Origin: Oscillospiraceae bacterium
Lineage (GTDB): Bacteria > Bacillota > Clostridia > Oscillospirales > Ruminococcaceae
Reading direction: 5' to 3'
Assembly (NCBI GenBank): GCA_900752435.1
Contig: CAADVD010000041.1
Coordinates: 1-45,333, forward strand
DNA: 45,333 nt
Both the position numbers and the translations under genes were made by a program. Positions 30,484 to 37,955 of the stretch are shown here, in pieces (position 1 is the first letter of the stretch; each line of letters begins with the position of its first letter). The notes under the pieces were generated by a model. It saw only the letters and a program-made list of their open reading frames with translations. It was not told the DNA's origin and did no database searches.

Positions 30484-31857
30484 ATGAAGTCCTTTTCCGA
30501 GGTGTTGAATCTTGTGAAAGAAAATTGCAAAACCAATTTGAGCGATGTCGCCTACAGTTGTTGGATTAAACCCATTGAACCGCTTCGTTTGGTGGATGAC
30601 AAAGCTTACATTTATGTTTCCGAACAATTTCACAAGGATTTATTAAAAAAACAGTATCTCACACGTCTGGAAGAAAGCTTTACAGAAGTATTGGGATTTC
30701 CCGTTCATGTTATCATACAAAGCGATGAAGATATGAAGACGGAAATTGATTCCAGCGATGCACCGGCCACCGAAGATTTAACCAAAGCGCTTCATTATAT
30801 GGAAACCCAGCAAAATGAACTCAACGAAACCTTGGAAAGCGGCAATTACGATTACACCTTTGACACCTTCATCGTAGGCAGCTCCAACAATTTTGCCTAT
30901 GCCGCCTGCAAGGCAGTCGCGCAAAAAAGCTCTGCCGCCTACAATCCCCTGTTTATTCATGGGCCGTCGGGACTTGGAAAAACGCACTTGCTCTGCGCCA
31001 TCAAGCATGAATTTGCTAAAAATAACCCCAATGCCAACATCATCTACGTCAACAGCGAAACGTTTACCAACGAGCTGATCTATGCCATTCAAAACCAGAG
31101 CACGGACAGCTTTCACAACAAATATCGAAAAGCGGACATCCTTCTGATCGATGATATTCAGTTTATCGCCGGCAAAGAGAGTACGCAGGAAGAGTTTTTC
31201 CACACCTTTAACGAACTGCATCAAGTCGGCAAACAAATTGTACTTACCTCAGACCGTCCGCCAAAAGACATCAAAACGCTGGAAGACCGATTAAAAAGCC
31301 GTTTTGAATGGGGACTTCTCACCGACATCGGCTTGCCGGATTTTGAAACGCGCATCGCCATCATCAAGCGCAAAGCCGAATTGCTCAACATCACCATTCC
31401 GGATGATGTGGCGCAGTACATTGCAACCAAGCTCAAAAACAACATTCGTCAGCTGGAAGGTGCAGTCAAAAAAATCAAAGCGTATAAATATCTGGCTGGC
31501 TCCAACCCCTCCATCAGCGTCGCTCAGACCGTCATCAACGAAATTCTCAACGACAACCAGCCGGCGCCGGTGACCGTGGAAAAAATTATCGAAGAGGTAG
31601 CCAAAACCTACTCCGTTACACCGGACGACATCCGCTCCACCAAACGCGCGGCTCAAATTTCCATGGCGCGGCAAGTCTCCATTTATGTCGTGCGTGAAAT
31701 CACGCAGATGTCGCAGGCCGCAATTGGGGAAGAATTCGGCGGCCGCGACCACGCGACCATTGTCTACGCCATTCAAAAGGTACAAAAAATCATCAACAAA
31801 GACGCACACACCAAAGCAATTGTGGATGACATCATCAAAAACATTCGCGACAAATAA
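30484..31857 (+). CDS. dnaA: Chromosomal replication initiator DnaA
   Basis: A 457-residue initiator. Domain I is at residues 1-85; a short linker follows; the AAA+ domain has Walker A GPSGLGKTHLL and Walker B ILLIDDIQFIAGKE, then TSDRPPKDI and RLKSRFEWGL (sensor region). Domain IV has the DNA-binding signature with GGRDHATIVYAIQKV. DnaA melts oriC and loads the helicase. The start ATG 30484 has GGAGG eight to ten bases upstream. Repeats of DnaA-box type flank the gene on both sides, as in Bacillus. Confidence 0.98.
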   Translation: MKSFSEVLNLVKENCKTNLSDVAYSCWIKPIEPLRLVDDKAYIYVSEQFHKDLLKKQYLTRLEESFTEVLGFPVHVIIQSDEDMKTEIDSSDAPATEDLTKALHYMETQQNELNETLESGNYDYTFDTFIVGSSNNFAYAACKAVAQKSSAAYNPLFIHGPSGLGKTHLLCAIKHEFAKNNPNANIIYVNSETFTNELIYAIQNQSTDSFHNKYRKADILLIDDIQFIAGKESTQEEFFHTFNELHQVGKQIVLTSDRPPKDIKTLEDRLKSRFEWGLLTDIGLPDFETRIAIIKRKAELLNITIPDDVAQYIATKLKNNIRQLEGAVKKIKAYKYLAGSNPSISVAQTVINEILNDNQPAPVTVEKIIEEVAKTYSVTPDDIRSTKRAAQISMARQVSIYVVREITQMSQAAIGEEFGGRDHATIVYAIQKVQKIINKDAHTKAIVDDIIKNIRDK

Positions 31858-32320
31858 AACCGTGGAAAGTTCGGTGGAAAATGGAATCCTTTCTTTTGGG
31901 TGATCGGATGATATTTTTGATTCAAACGCAGTTTTCCACAAAAAAGACTGCGTTCACTTTTCAACATTTTCAACTATGTTTTCGACACAACAAATTGAAA
32001 GCTCTTTTTCCACAAAAGTTTTGACTTTTTCTTTACTTTCAACGGGGACTATTCAACGTTTTCCCCCATTCCATTTTCTTTTCCACTTTTCTCGACGTTT
32101 TGTCAAATCCATTTCAACGGCTGTAAAAACCCGCAAAAGCCCATTATCCCTGCGTTTGCGGACTTTTCCATAATTTCAACAGCCCTTATTATAACTACAA
32201 TTTATTATTTTATTATTTATTTTTATATAAGATATTTTCTCCATTTCAAAAAAATATTTATTTCTGTTTTGCAGGAAATCCTGCAAAACAGCTTCTCTAT
32301 TTGTAAGGACGGTTTTTACT
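31858..32320. other. Putative oriC (dnaA-dnaN intergenic): DnaA-box-like repeats and AT-rich unwinding region
   Basis: TTTTCCACA, one change from the consensus TTATCCACA, is at 31932-31940 and 32006-32014; TTTTCAACA is at 31958-31966; further near matches (TTTTCAACT, TTTTCGACA, TTTTCCACT, TTTTCCATA, ATTTCAACA) lie up to about 32180. An almost pure A/T stretch at 32185-32245 follows and is a good unwinding element. A perfect 12-pair hairpin at 32264-32291 precedes dnaN. Layout matches Firmicutes origins; the strands on which genes lie switch around this point. Confidence 0.8.
32264..32291. terminator. Perfect hairpin before dnaN
   Basis: CTGTTTTGCAGG, loop AAAT, CCTGCAAAACAG. It is not followed by a long T-run; it may be a weak terminator for dnaA transcripts, a barrier next to the unwinding region, or a leader structure for dnaN. 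Confidence 0.55.
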
Positions 32321-33436
32321 ATGAAATTTTCTTGCGACAAAGCTGCACTTTGCGAAGTCATCAACAACGTTTCCCTTGCCGTTGCTTCGAAATCTACCTT
32401 AATTGCCTTAGAAGGAATTTTGATCAGGTGCGTCAACCAGCAGTTGACTTTAACGGGATACAATCTTGATTTGGGAATCATCAAAAGTATTCCTGTCAAT
32501 TCCAGTGAAGACGGCGAAATCGTACTCAACGCTTCCCTCTTGTCCAACATCGTCAACAAGATGCCTTCCGGTGAAATTTCCTTTTCATCAGATAACAAAT
32601 TGTTAACTGTGATTCGATGCATGGATGCGGAATTTACCATTTTAGGACTTTCCACCGAAGATTATCCGGAAATTCCTTCCATTAGCAAAGAAAAAGAATT
32701 GTTTTTGCCCTTAATCGATTTTCGCGGCATGATTGCACAAACCTTATTCGCCGTATCGCAAACGGAACAAACACCAATTTACACCGGTACTTTATTCGAC
32801 ATTGAAAACGGCTGCTTGTCCGTGGTCAGCGTAGACGGCTATCGTCTTGCCTTAAAAAAAGAGAGCATCAGCAGCTTGGACGATTTCCGTTTTGTCGTTC
32901 CCGGCAAGACACTCAATGAAATTCAAAAACTGCTTTCTAAATTTACCACTTCTGAAGAAGATGAAAAAATCAGCATTCGTGTTTCCAACAAACACATCAT
33001 TTTCGAGGTGCGCGGTTACAGCATTGTATCCAGATTGTTGGAGGGTGAATTCTTAGACTATAAAAATGCCATTCCAAAGGTCAGCAAAACCACCGTTGTT
33101 GTCAATACGCGTGATTTTCTCAACAGCATCAACCGTGCATCCATCATCATCAATGACCGTGCTAAAAGTCCAATCAAATGTGAATTTACCGGCAATATAG
33201 TCAAACTCAACTGCGAAACAACTTTGGGAAAAGCACAGGATTCCTTTTTGGCAGAGCTGGAGGGAGAAAATGTTAAAATCGGCTTTAATAACAAATACAT
33301 GAGCGATGCGCTCAAAGCCAGTGAGTGCGATCAAGTCCGCATTGAAATGAGCGGTTCTCTGTCGCCGATGAAAATTTTGCCGCTGGAGGGAGATGATTTT
33401 CTATTTCTTGTTCTTCCGGTGCGCCTGAAAGACTGA
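32321..33436 (+). CDS. dnaN: DNA polymerase III beta subunit (sliding clamp)
   Basis: A 371-residue clamp made of three similar domains; it encircles DNA and holds the polymerase. It starts MKFSCDKAALCEVINNVS and ends with the usual clamp terminus KILPLEGDDFLFLVLPVRLKD, which forms the hydrophobic pocket for clamp-binding peptides. A GTAAGGA site is upstream. It is second in the rightward origin gene set. Confidence 0.97.
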   Translation: MKFSCDKAALCEVINNVSLAVASKSTLIALEGILIRCVNQQLTLTGYNLDLGIIKSIPVNSSEDGEIVLNASLLSNIVNKMPSGEISFSSDNKLLTVIRCMDAEFTILGLSTEDYPEIPSISKEKELFLPLIDFRGMIAQTLFAVSQTEQTPIYTGTLFDIENGCLSVVSVDGYRLALKKESISSLDDFRFVVPGKTLNEIQKLLSKFTTSEEDEKISIRVSNKHIIFEVRGYSIVSRLLEGEFLDYKNAIPKVSKTTVVVNTRDFLNSINRASIIINDRAKSPIKCEFTGNIVKLNCETTLGKAQDSFLAELEGENVKIGFNNKYMSDALKASECDQVRIEMSGSLSPMKILPLEGDDFLFLVLPVRLKD

Positions 33437-33510
33437 TTTTGGAGCCGTGGCGAAATTGTAGATAAATGGTAAAGTGATAGAATTAGAAACGTTACCGGAA
33501 ATCAGGTGAA

Positions 33511-33735
33511 ATGATGATTGAAAAAAAGATACCAATAGCGACTGAATTTATTAAATTGGATCAGTTTTTAAAATTTGCCGGTATCGCGGAAACCGGCGGC
33601 CACGCCAAAGAAATTGTTGCGGAGGGCGTTGTTTCCGTTAACGGTGAAATTTGTTTGCAGCGAGGCAAAAAACTTCGTTCCGGCGATGTTGTGGAATTGG
33701 ACGATTACCGGTTGACGATTTGTGCTGACGATTAG
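33511..33735 (+). CDS. rlbA: S4-domain RNA-binding protein RlbA/YaaA
   Basis: A small S4-like RNA-binding protein of 73-74 residues: FIKLDQFLKFAGIAETGGHAK, then VSVNGEICLQRGKKLRSGD. In Bacillus the homologue YaaA (RlbA) sits between dnaN and recF as here and is linked to ribosome assembly. Two consecutive ATG codons (33511, 33514) follow AGGTG; the second has the better spacing. It lies 40 bases before recF. Confidence 0.93.
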   Translation: MMIEKKIPIATEFIKLDQFLKFAGIAETGGHAKEIVAEGVVSVNGEICLQRGKKLRSGDVVELDDYRLTICADD

Positions 33736-33778
33736 GTCATCCTATCGTTGTCTGATTGAGTGAAAAAGGGGAAGCATT

Positions 33779-34912
33779 GTGATCATCAAAGAACTGCATG
33801 TGAAAAATTATCGCAATCTCACAGAGATCACACTTTCTCCCTGCGAACGAATCAATGTCATTTATGGGGACAATGCGCAGGGCAAAACCAACATCATCGA
33901 AGCCATTTGGCTCTTTACCGGCAATGCCAGCTTTCGTTCGGCCAAGCTCAACGAATTGATTCAATTTGACTGCAAGCAAGCGGAGCTGTCCGTGCTGTTT
34001 GAAGATGGACAACGCGAGCAAAATGCCAAAATGAAGCTGTCCGCCAAAAAAGAAATTCACTTAAATCAAGTTCCCTTAAAAAAAGCCAGCGAGCTGGCCG
34101 GTCATTTTTTCTGCGTGGTCTTTTCTCCGGCGGATTTGGATTTTGTCAAAGGCTCACCGCGCAATCGCCGCCGTTTTATCGATTTGGCCATTGCGCAAAT
34201 TACACCGCAATATTTAAGTTACCTCGAACATTACGAAAAGGTGCTGGAACAGCGCAACGCACTGCTCAAAGAAATTCCGCGAAACGCATATTTGCGCGAT
34301 ACATTGGACGTCTGGGATTTGCAGCTTGCAAAATTGGGTACCATTCTTTCCATCTATCGGCGGGATTACAGTTTAAAACTGGGTAAAATCGCCAAATCTA
34401 TTTATGAGGGTCTGTCCTCCAAGCAGGAAGTATTTGAAATTCGGTACGCCTCTTCTGCGTTTGAGGATATGACGGACATCACCAGCTACGATGATCAACA
34501 CATTAACGCTTACTTTGAAAAATTACAGCAATCGTTGGAACAGGATATCCGCTGTGGTTTTACGACGGTCGGCGTGCACCGCGACGATTTGGAATTGTTT
34601 GTAAACGGTTTGTCGGTGAAAACTTACGGTTCGCAGGGACAGCAGCGAAGCAGTATTTTGACGCTCAAGCTCAGCGAAGCCAATCTGCTCAAGGCTGTGA
34701 CCGGTGAAGATCCCATCATTTTGCTGGACGATGTGATGAGCGAATTGGACGTCAAACGACAGGACTACATCCTCAATCATGTAAAAAATAAACAGGTATT
34801 CATCACTTGCTGTGATGTTTTCAACACCATCCACTTAAAAAAGGGGAAAATTTTTAAAATTTCAGCAGGTTCTATTTTGGAAGAACAGGAAATTGAGGAA
34901 GGAGACGGCTAA
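33779..34912 (+). CDS. recF: DNA replication and repair protein RecF
   Basis: A 377-residue SMC-like ATPase that helps RecA load at gaps. Walker A is GDNAQGKTNIIEA, the signature region is KTYGSQGQQRSSILTLKL, and Walker B is IILLDDVMSELD. The start is GTG 33779 with GGGGAAG five bases upstream. Its end overlaps no other gene; remB follows after three bases. A TTTTCAACA occurs inside the gene at 34818. Confidence 0.97.
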   Translation: MIIKELHVKNYRNLTEITLSPCERINVIYGDNAQGKTNIIEAIWLFTGNASFRSAKLNELIQFDCKQAELSVLFEDGQREQNAKMKLSAKKEIHLNQVPLKKASELAGHFFCVVFSPADLDFVKGSPRNRRRFIDLAIAQITPQYLSYLEHYEKVLEQRNALLKEIPRNAYLRDTLDVWDLQLAKLGTILSIYRRDYSLKLGKIAKSIYEGLSSKQEVFEIRYASSAFEDMTDITSYDDQHINAYFEKLQQSLEQDIRCGFTTVGVHRDDLELFVNGLSVKTYGSQGQQRSSILTLKLSEANLLKAVTGEDPIILLDDVMSELDVKRQDYILNHVKNKQVFITCCDVFNTIHLKKGKIFKISAGSILEEQEIEEGDG

Positions 34913-34915
34913 AAC

Positions 34916-35167
34916 ATGTATCTGCATTTGGGACAGGACACCGTTGTGCAAACCAAAGACGTCATTGGCATCTTCGATTTGGAAAAAGCATCGCTGTCGA
35001 AATACACCAAGTCCTTTTTGTCCACAGCCACCAAGCGGGGACAGGTTTTTAACGTTTCCTACGAAATGCCAAAATCCTTTGTCGTCTGCAAACACGAGGG
35101 AAAAACCACGGTTTACATTTCTCAGATTTCCTCGCGCACCCTGCTGCGGCGCGCCAGCGGCGGCTGA
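34916..35167 (+). CDS. remB: RemB (YaaB) extracellular-matrix regulator family protein
   Basis: An 83-residue protein with the DUF370 pattern: MYLHLGQDTVVQTKDVIGIFD, then FNVSYEMPKSFVVC and VYISQISSRTLLRR. RemA/RemB proteins of Bacillus are DNA-binding regulators of matrix genes, and remB occupies this place between recF and gyrB. AAGGAGA precedes the ATG, three bases after recF, so they are cotranscribed. Confidence 0.93.
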   Translation: MYLHLGQDTVVQTKDVIGIFDLEKASLSKYTKSFLSTATKRGQVFNVSYEMPKSFVVCKHEGKTTVYISQISSRTLLRRASGG

Positions 35168-35237
35168 CAAACGCCATTTTGACAGCAATTAGAAAACAAG
35201 CAACTTTCCTTTTCCAAGAAAATAGTAGGAGGAAAAC

Positions 35238-37166
35238 ATGGAGATTCAAAATAATCAAAGCTACGACGAAAATCAAATACAGGTATTGGAGGGGCTGGAA
35301 GCTGTCCGCAAACGCCCGGGTATGTACATCGGTTCTACCGGGCCAAAGGGATTGCATCATCTCGTTTATGAAATTGTGGACAACGCCATTGACGAAGCGT
35401 TAGCAGGCTATTGTACGGAAATTTTGGTGGAAATTCTGCCGGACAATGTGATTCATGTATCCGATAACGGCCGCGGTATTCCAGTTGGCATCCATCCGAA
35501 AGAGGGCATTTCCGCCGCAACGGTGGTATATACCATTCTGCACGCAGGCGGTAAATTCGGCGGCGGCGGTTACAAGGTAGCCGGCGGTCTGCACGGCGTG
35601 GGTGCGTCCGTGGTAAACGCTTTGAGTGAATATTTGGAACTGCATGTTTTCAATGGCGAACACGAATATTTTCAGCGGTTTGAACGCGGCCATTACAGCG
35701 AAGAACTGAAAATCATCGGCGATACTGATAAGACCGGAACAGAGGTTTTCTTCAAAGCCGATGCGGAAATCTTTGAAACGATCGAATACGAATATGAAAT
35801 TCTCTTAAAACGACTGCGCGAGCAGGCATTTTTGAATGCCGGTGTGAAAATTTTGCTGGCTGACCGCCGCAATCCCGATGAAATAGTAGAAGACTGTCTT
35901 CACTATGAGGGTGGGATTCGGAGCTTTGTGGAGCACATCCACAAAACCCGTTCGCTGGAAGTCATTCACCCCGATGTGATTTACCTCAAAAAAGAAAGCG
36001 GCGACGCCATTGCGGAAGTCGCTATGCAGTACAACAACAGCTATAACGAGCTGATTCTTTCCTTTGCCAACAACATTCACACGGTGGACGGCGGTACGCA
36101 TGAAACGGGCTTTAAAAATGCGTTAACCCGTGTATTCAATGATTATGGTCACCGCCACAATTTACTCAAAGAAAACGACAAGCTTTCCGGCGACGATGTG
36201 CGTGAAGGATTGACCGCCATCATCTCCGTTAAGCTGACCGACTGTGAATTTGAAGGACAGACCAAAGGAAAACTTGGCAATCCGGAAGCGCGTCCGCTGG
36301 TGGACAGTTTAGTTGCGGAAAGCCTAAACAACTATTTTGAAGAAAACCCGGCTATTGTCCGTTCTATTTTTGACAAGGCTGTCAGCGCTCAGCGTGCGCG
36401 TGAAGCCGCCCGCAAAGCGCGTGAACTGACGCGCCGAAAATCTGTACTTGAATCCGCTTCCCTGCCGGGCAAGCTGGCCGATTGTTCGGAAAAAGGCGCA
36501 GAATACACCGAAATCTACATCGTCGAGGGAGATTCCGCAGGCGGTTCGGCCAAATCCGGCCGTGACCGGCGTTTCCAAGCCATTCTGCCGTTATGGGGCA
36601 AAATGCTCAACGTGGAAAAGGCTCGTCTGGATAAGGTCTACGGCAACGAAAAGCTCATGCCGGTTGTGACGGCACTGGGAACCGGCATCGGTGAAGATTT
36701 TGACATCAGCAAGCTTCGTTATGGAAAAGTCATCATCATGGCCGATGCGGATGTCGATGGTTCCCACATCCGAACCTTATTGTTGACGTTCTTTTTCCGC
36801 TTTATGCGTCCGCTCATTGACGAAGGTCATGTTTATCTGGCTCAGCCGCCGCTGTTTAAGCTGACGCGCGGCAAACAGGTGCGCTACGCCTATTCCGATG
36901 AAGAACGCGACGAATACATTCGCGAGCTTTCCGGTGAAAACAACGCTAAAGTAGACATTCAGCGTTACAAAGGTCTTGGTGAGATGGACCCGGAACAGCT
37001 CTGGGAAACCACCATGGATCCGGAACGCCGCATTATGATCAAAGTGGAAATGGAAGACGCCGCATCGGCGGATGAAGTTTTCACCATCCTCATGGGCGAA
37101 AAAGTAGAACCGCGCCGTGAATTCATTGAAAAGAACGCCAAATACGTACAAAATCTTGACATTTAG
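35238..37166 (+). CDS. gyrB: DNA gyrase subunit B
   Basis: A 642-residue ATPase subunit of gyrase. The GHKL ATP site has EIVDNAIDEALAGYC, VSDNGRGIPVGIHP and GGKFGGGGYKVAGGLHGVG. The TOPRIM domain has EGDSAGGSAKSGRDRRFQAILPLWGK with the DADVDGSHIRTLLLTFFFR motif. The C-terminal QRYKGLGEMDPEQLWETTMDP is standard. The length equals that of short Gram-positive GyrB proteins. The start has AGGAGGA seven bases upstream. Confidence 0.98.
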   Translation: MEIQNNQSYDENQIQVLEGLEAVRKRPGMYIGSTGPKGLHHLVYEIVDNAIDEALAGYCTEILVEILPDNVIHVSDNGRGIPVGIHPKEGISAATVVYTILHAGGKFGGGGYKVAGGLHGVGASVVNALSEYLELHVFNGEHEYFQRFERGHYSEELKIIGDTDKTGTEVFFKADAEIFETIEYEYEILLKRLREQAFLNAGVKILLADRRNPDEIVEDCLHYEGGIRSFVEHIHKTRSLEVIHPDVIYLKKESGDAIAEVAMQYNNSYNELILSFANNIHTVDGGTHETGFKNALTRVFNDYGHRHNLLKENDKLSGDDVREGLTAIISVKLTDCEFEGQTKGKLGNPEARPLVDSLVAESLNNYFEENPAIVRSIFDKAVSAQRAREAARKARELTRRKSVLESASLPGKLADCSEKGAEYTEIYIVEGDSAGGSAKSGRDRRFQAILPLWGKMLNVEKARLDKVYGNEKLMPVVTALGTGIGEDFDISKLRYGKVIIMADADVDGSHIRTLLLTFFFRFMRPLIDEGHVYLAQPPLFKLTRGKQVRYAYSDEERDEYIRELSGENNAKVDIQRYKGLGEMDPEQLWETTMDPERRIMIKVEMEDAASADEVFTILMGEKVEPRREFIEKNAKYVQNLDI

Positions 37167-37189
37167 CAGAGAGAGGATGGATTTTACAG

Positions 37190-37873
37190 TTGAAACGGCA
37201 TCAAAAGCAAGAACCAACACCCGAATCGACCACGGAACAATTGCAGCAGGAATTGTATGATGCAACGGTCAGCAAGCAAGGCATTATCGCTGACAATTTT
37301 GACGAAGCGCCGACGCTTCCCACGAACGCAGAAGAGCTGGAGGCACTTGAAAAACAAGATGGCGTGACGGTGTATTACTCGTTTCAGGCAGAAGAAGTCA
37401 AACAAGCCATGCAGATTTTCCAGAAGAATACCATTTACCGCAAAAATATGATTTATTCGCTGATTGTGCTCATTTTATTTGTTCTGTATCTGGTACAGGT
37501 TCTCAACAACAGTGAATCCAAATTTGCTTTGTTTATGTGTGTGCTGACCGTGACGGTGCTGTTGATGATTTGGTATTTTCCGCTCAGCCATATTCACACA
37601 ACGGTAAAAGCCATTGCCAGTCAGGAAAACTTTGAAACGTTCCGGCTTTCTGTTTACGACAACGCCATTCTCATCGGCGAAGGCGAACAGCGAAATATTT
37701 TTTACTACAAGGATGGCCAAATCCGCGTCTGGGAAACGGATACGCTGTTTGTCATCGGCTATGCCAAACAGCATGTGTTTGTTGTGCCAAAGCGCTGTTT
37801 TGAGGAAGAACAAAGCCAAAAAATGCGCACATTGTTCCAAACTGGATTGGAAAACAGCTATCAAAAAATATAA
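37190..37873 (+). CDS. YcxB-like membrane protein between gyrB and gyrA
   Basis: A 227-residue protein. The first 80 residues are hydrophilic and rich in Gln and Glu. Two adjacent membrane helices (about 88-108 and 113-132, MIYSLIVLILFVLYLVQVL and FALFMCVLTVTVLLMIWYFPL) follow. The C-terminal domain, with LSVYDNAILIGEGEQRNIFYYKDG and VFVVPKRCF, matches the YcxB-like cytoplasmic module, whose function is unknown. The start is TTG 37190 after an AGAGAGG site with rather long spacing (13 bases). It separates gyrB and gyrA, which are usually adjacent. It is only 23 bases after gyrB, so it belongs to the operon. Confidence 0.82.
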   Translation: MKRHQKQEPTPESTTEQLQQELYDATVSKQGIIADNFDEAPTLPTNAEELEALEKQDGVTVYYSFQAEEVKQAMQIFQKNTIYRKNMIYSLIVLILFVLYLVQVLNNSESKFALFMCVLTVTVLLMIWYFPLSHIHTTVKAIASQENFETFRLSVYDNAILIGEGEQRNIFYYKDGQIRVWETDTLFVIGYAKQHVFVVPKRCFEEEQSQKMRTLFQTGLENSYQKI

Positions 37874-37955
37874 GAACCCTGTAAAATAAAGCAGACATTC
37901 TTACTGCTCAGCTTACTGCAAAATGGCTGAGCCCGCTCGAAAGGTGGAATTCAGG

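Noticed and set aside
37923..37955. ATG 37923 as the gyrA start
   Set aside because: No ribosome site before it, while TTG 37956 follows AAGGTGG at correct distance and matches the family N-terminus.
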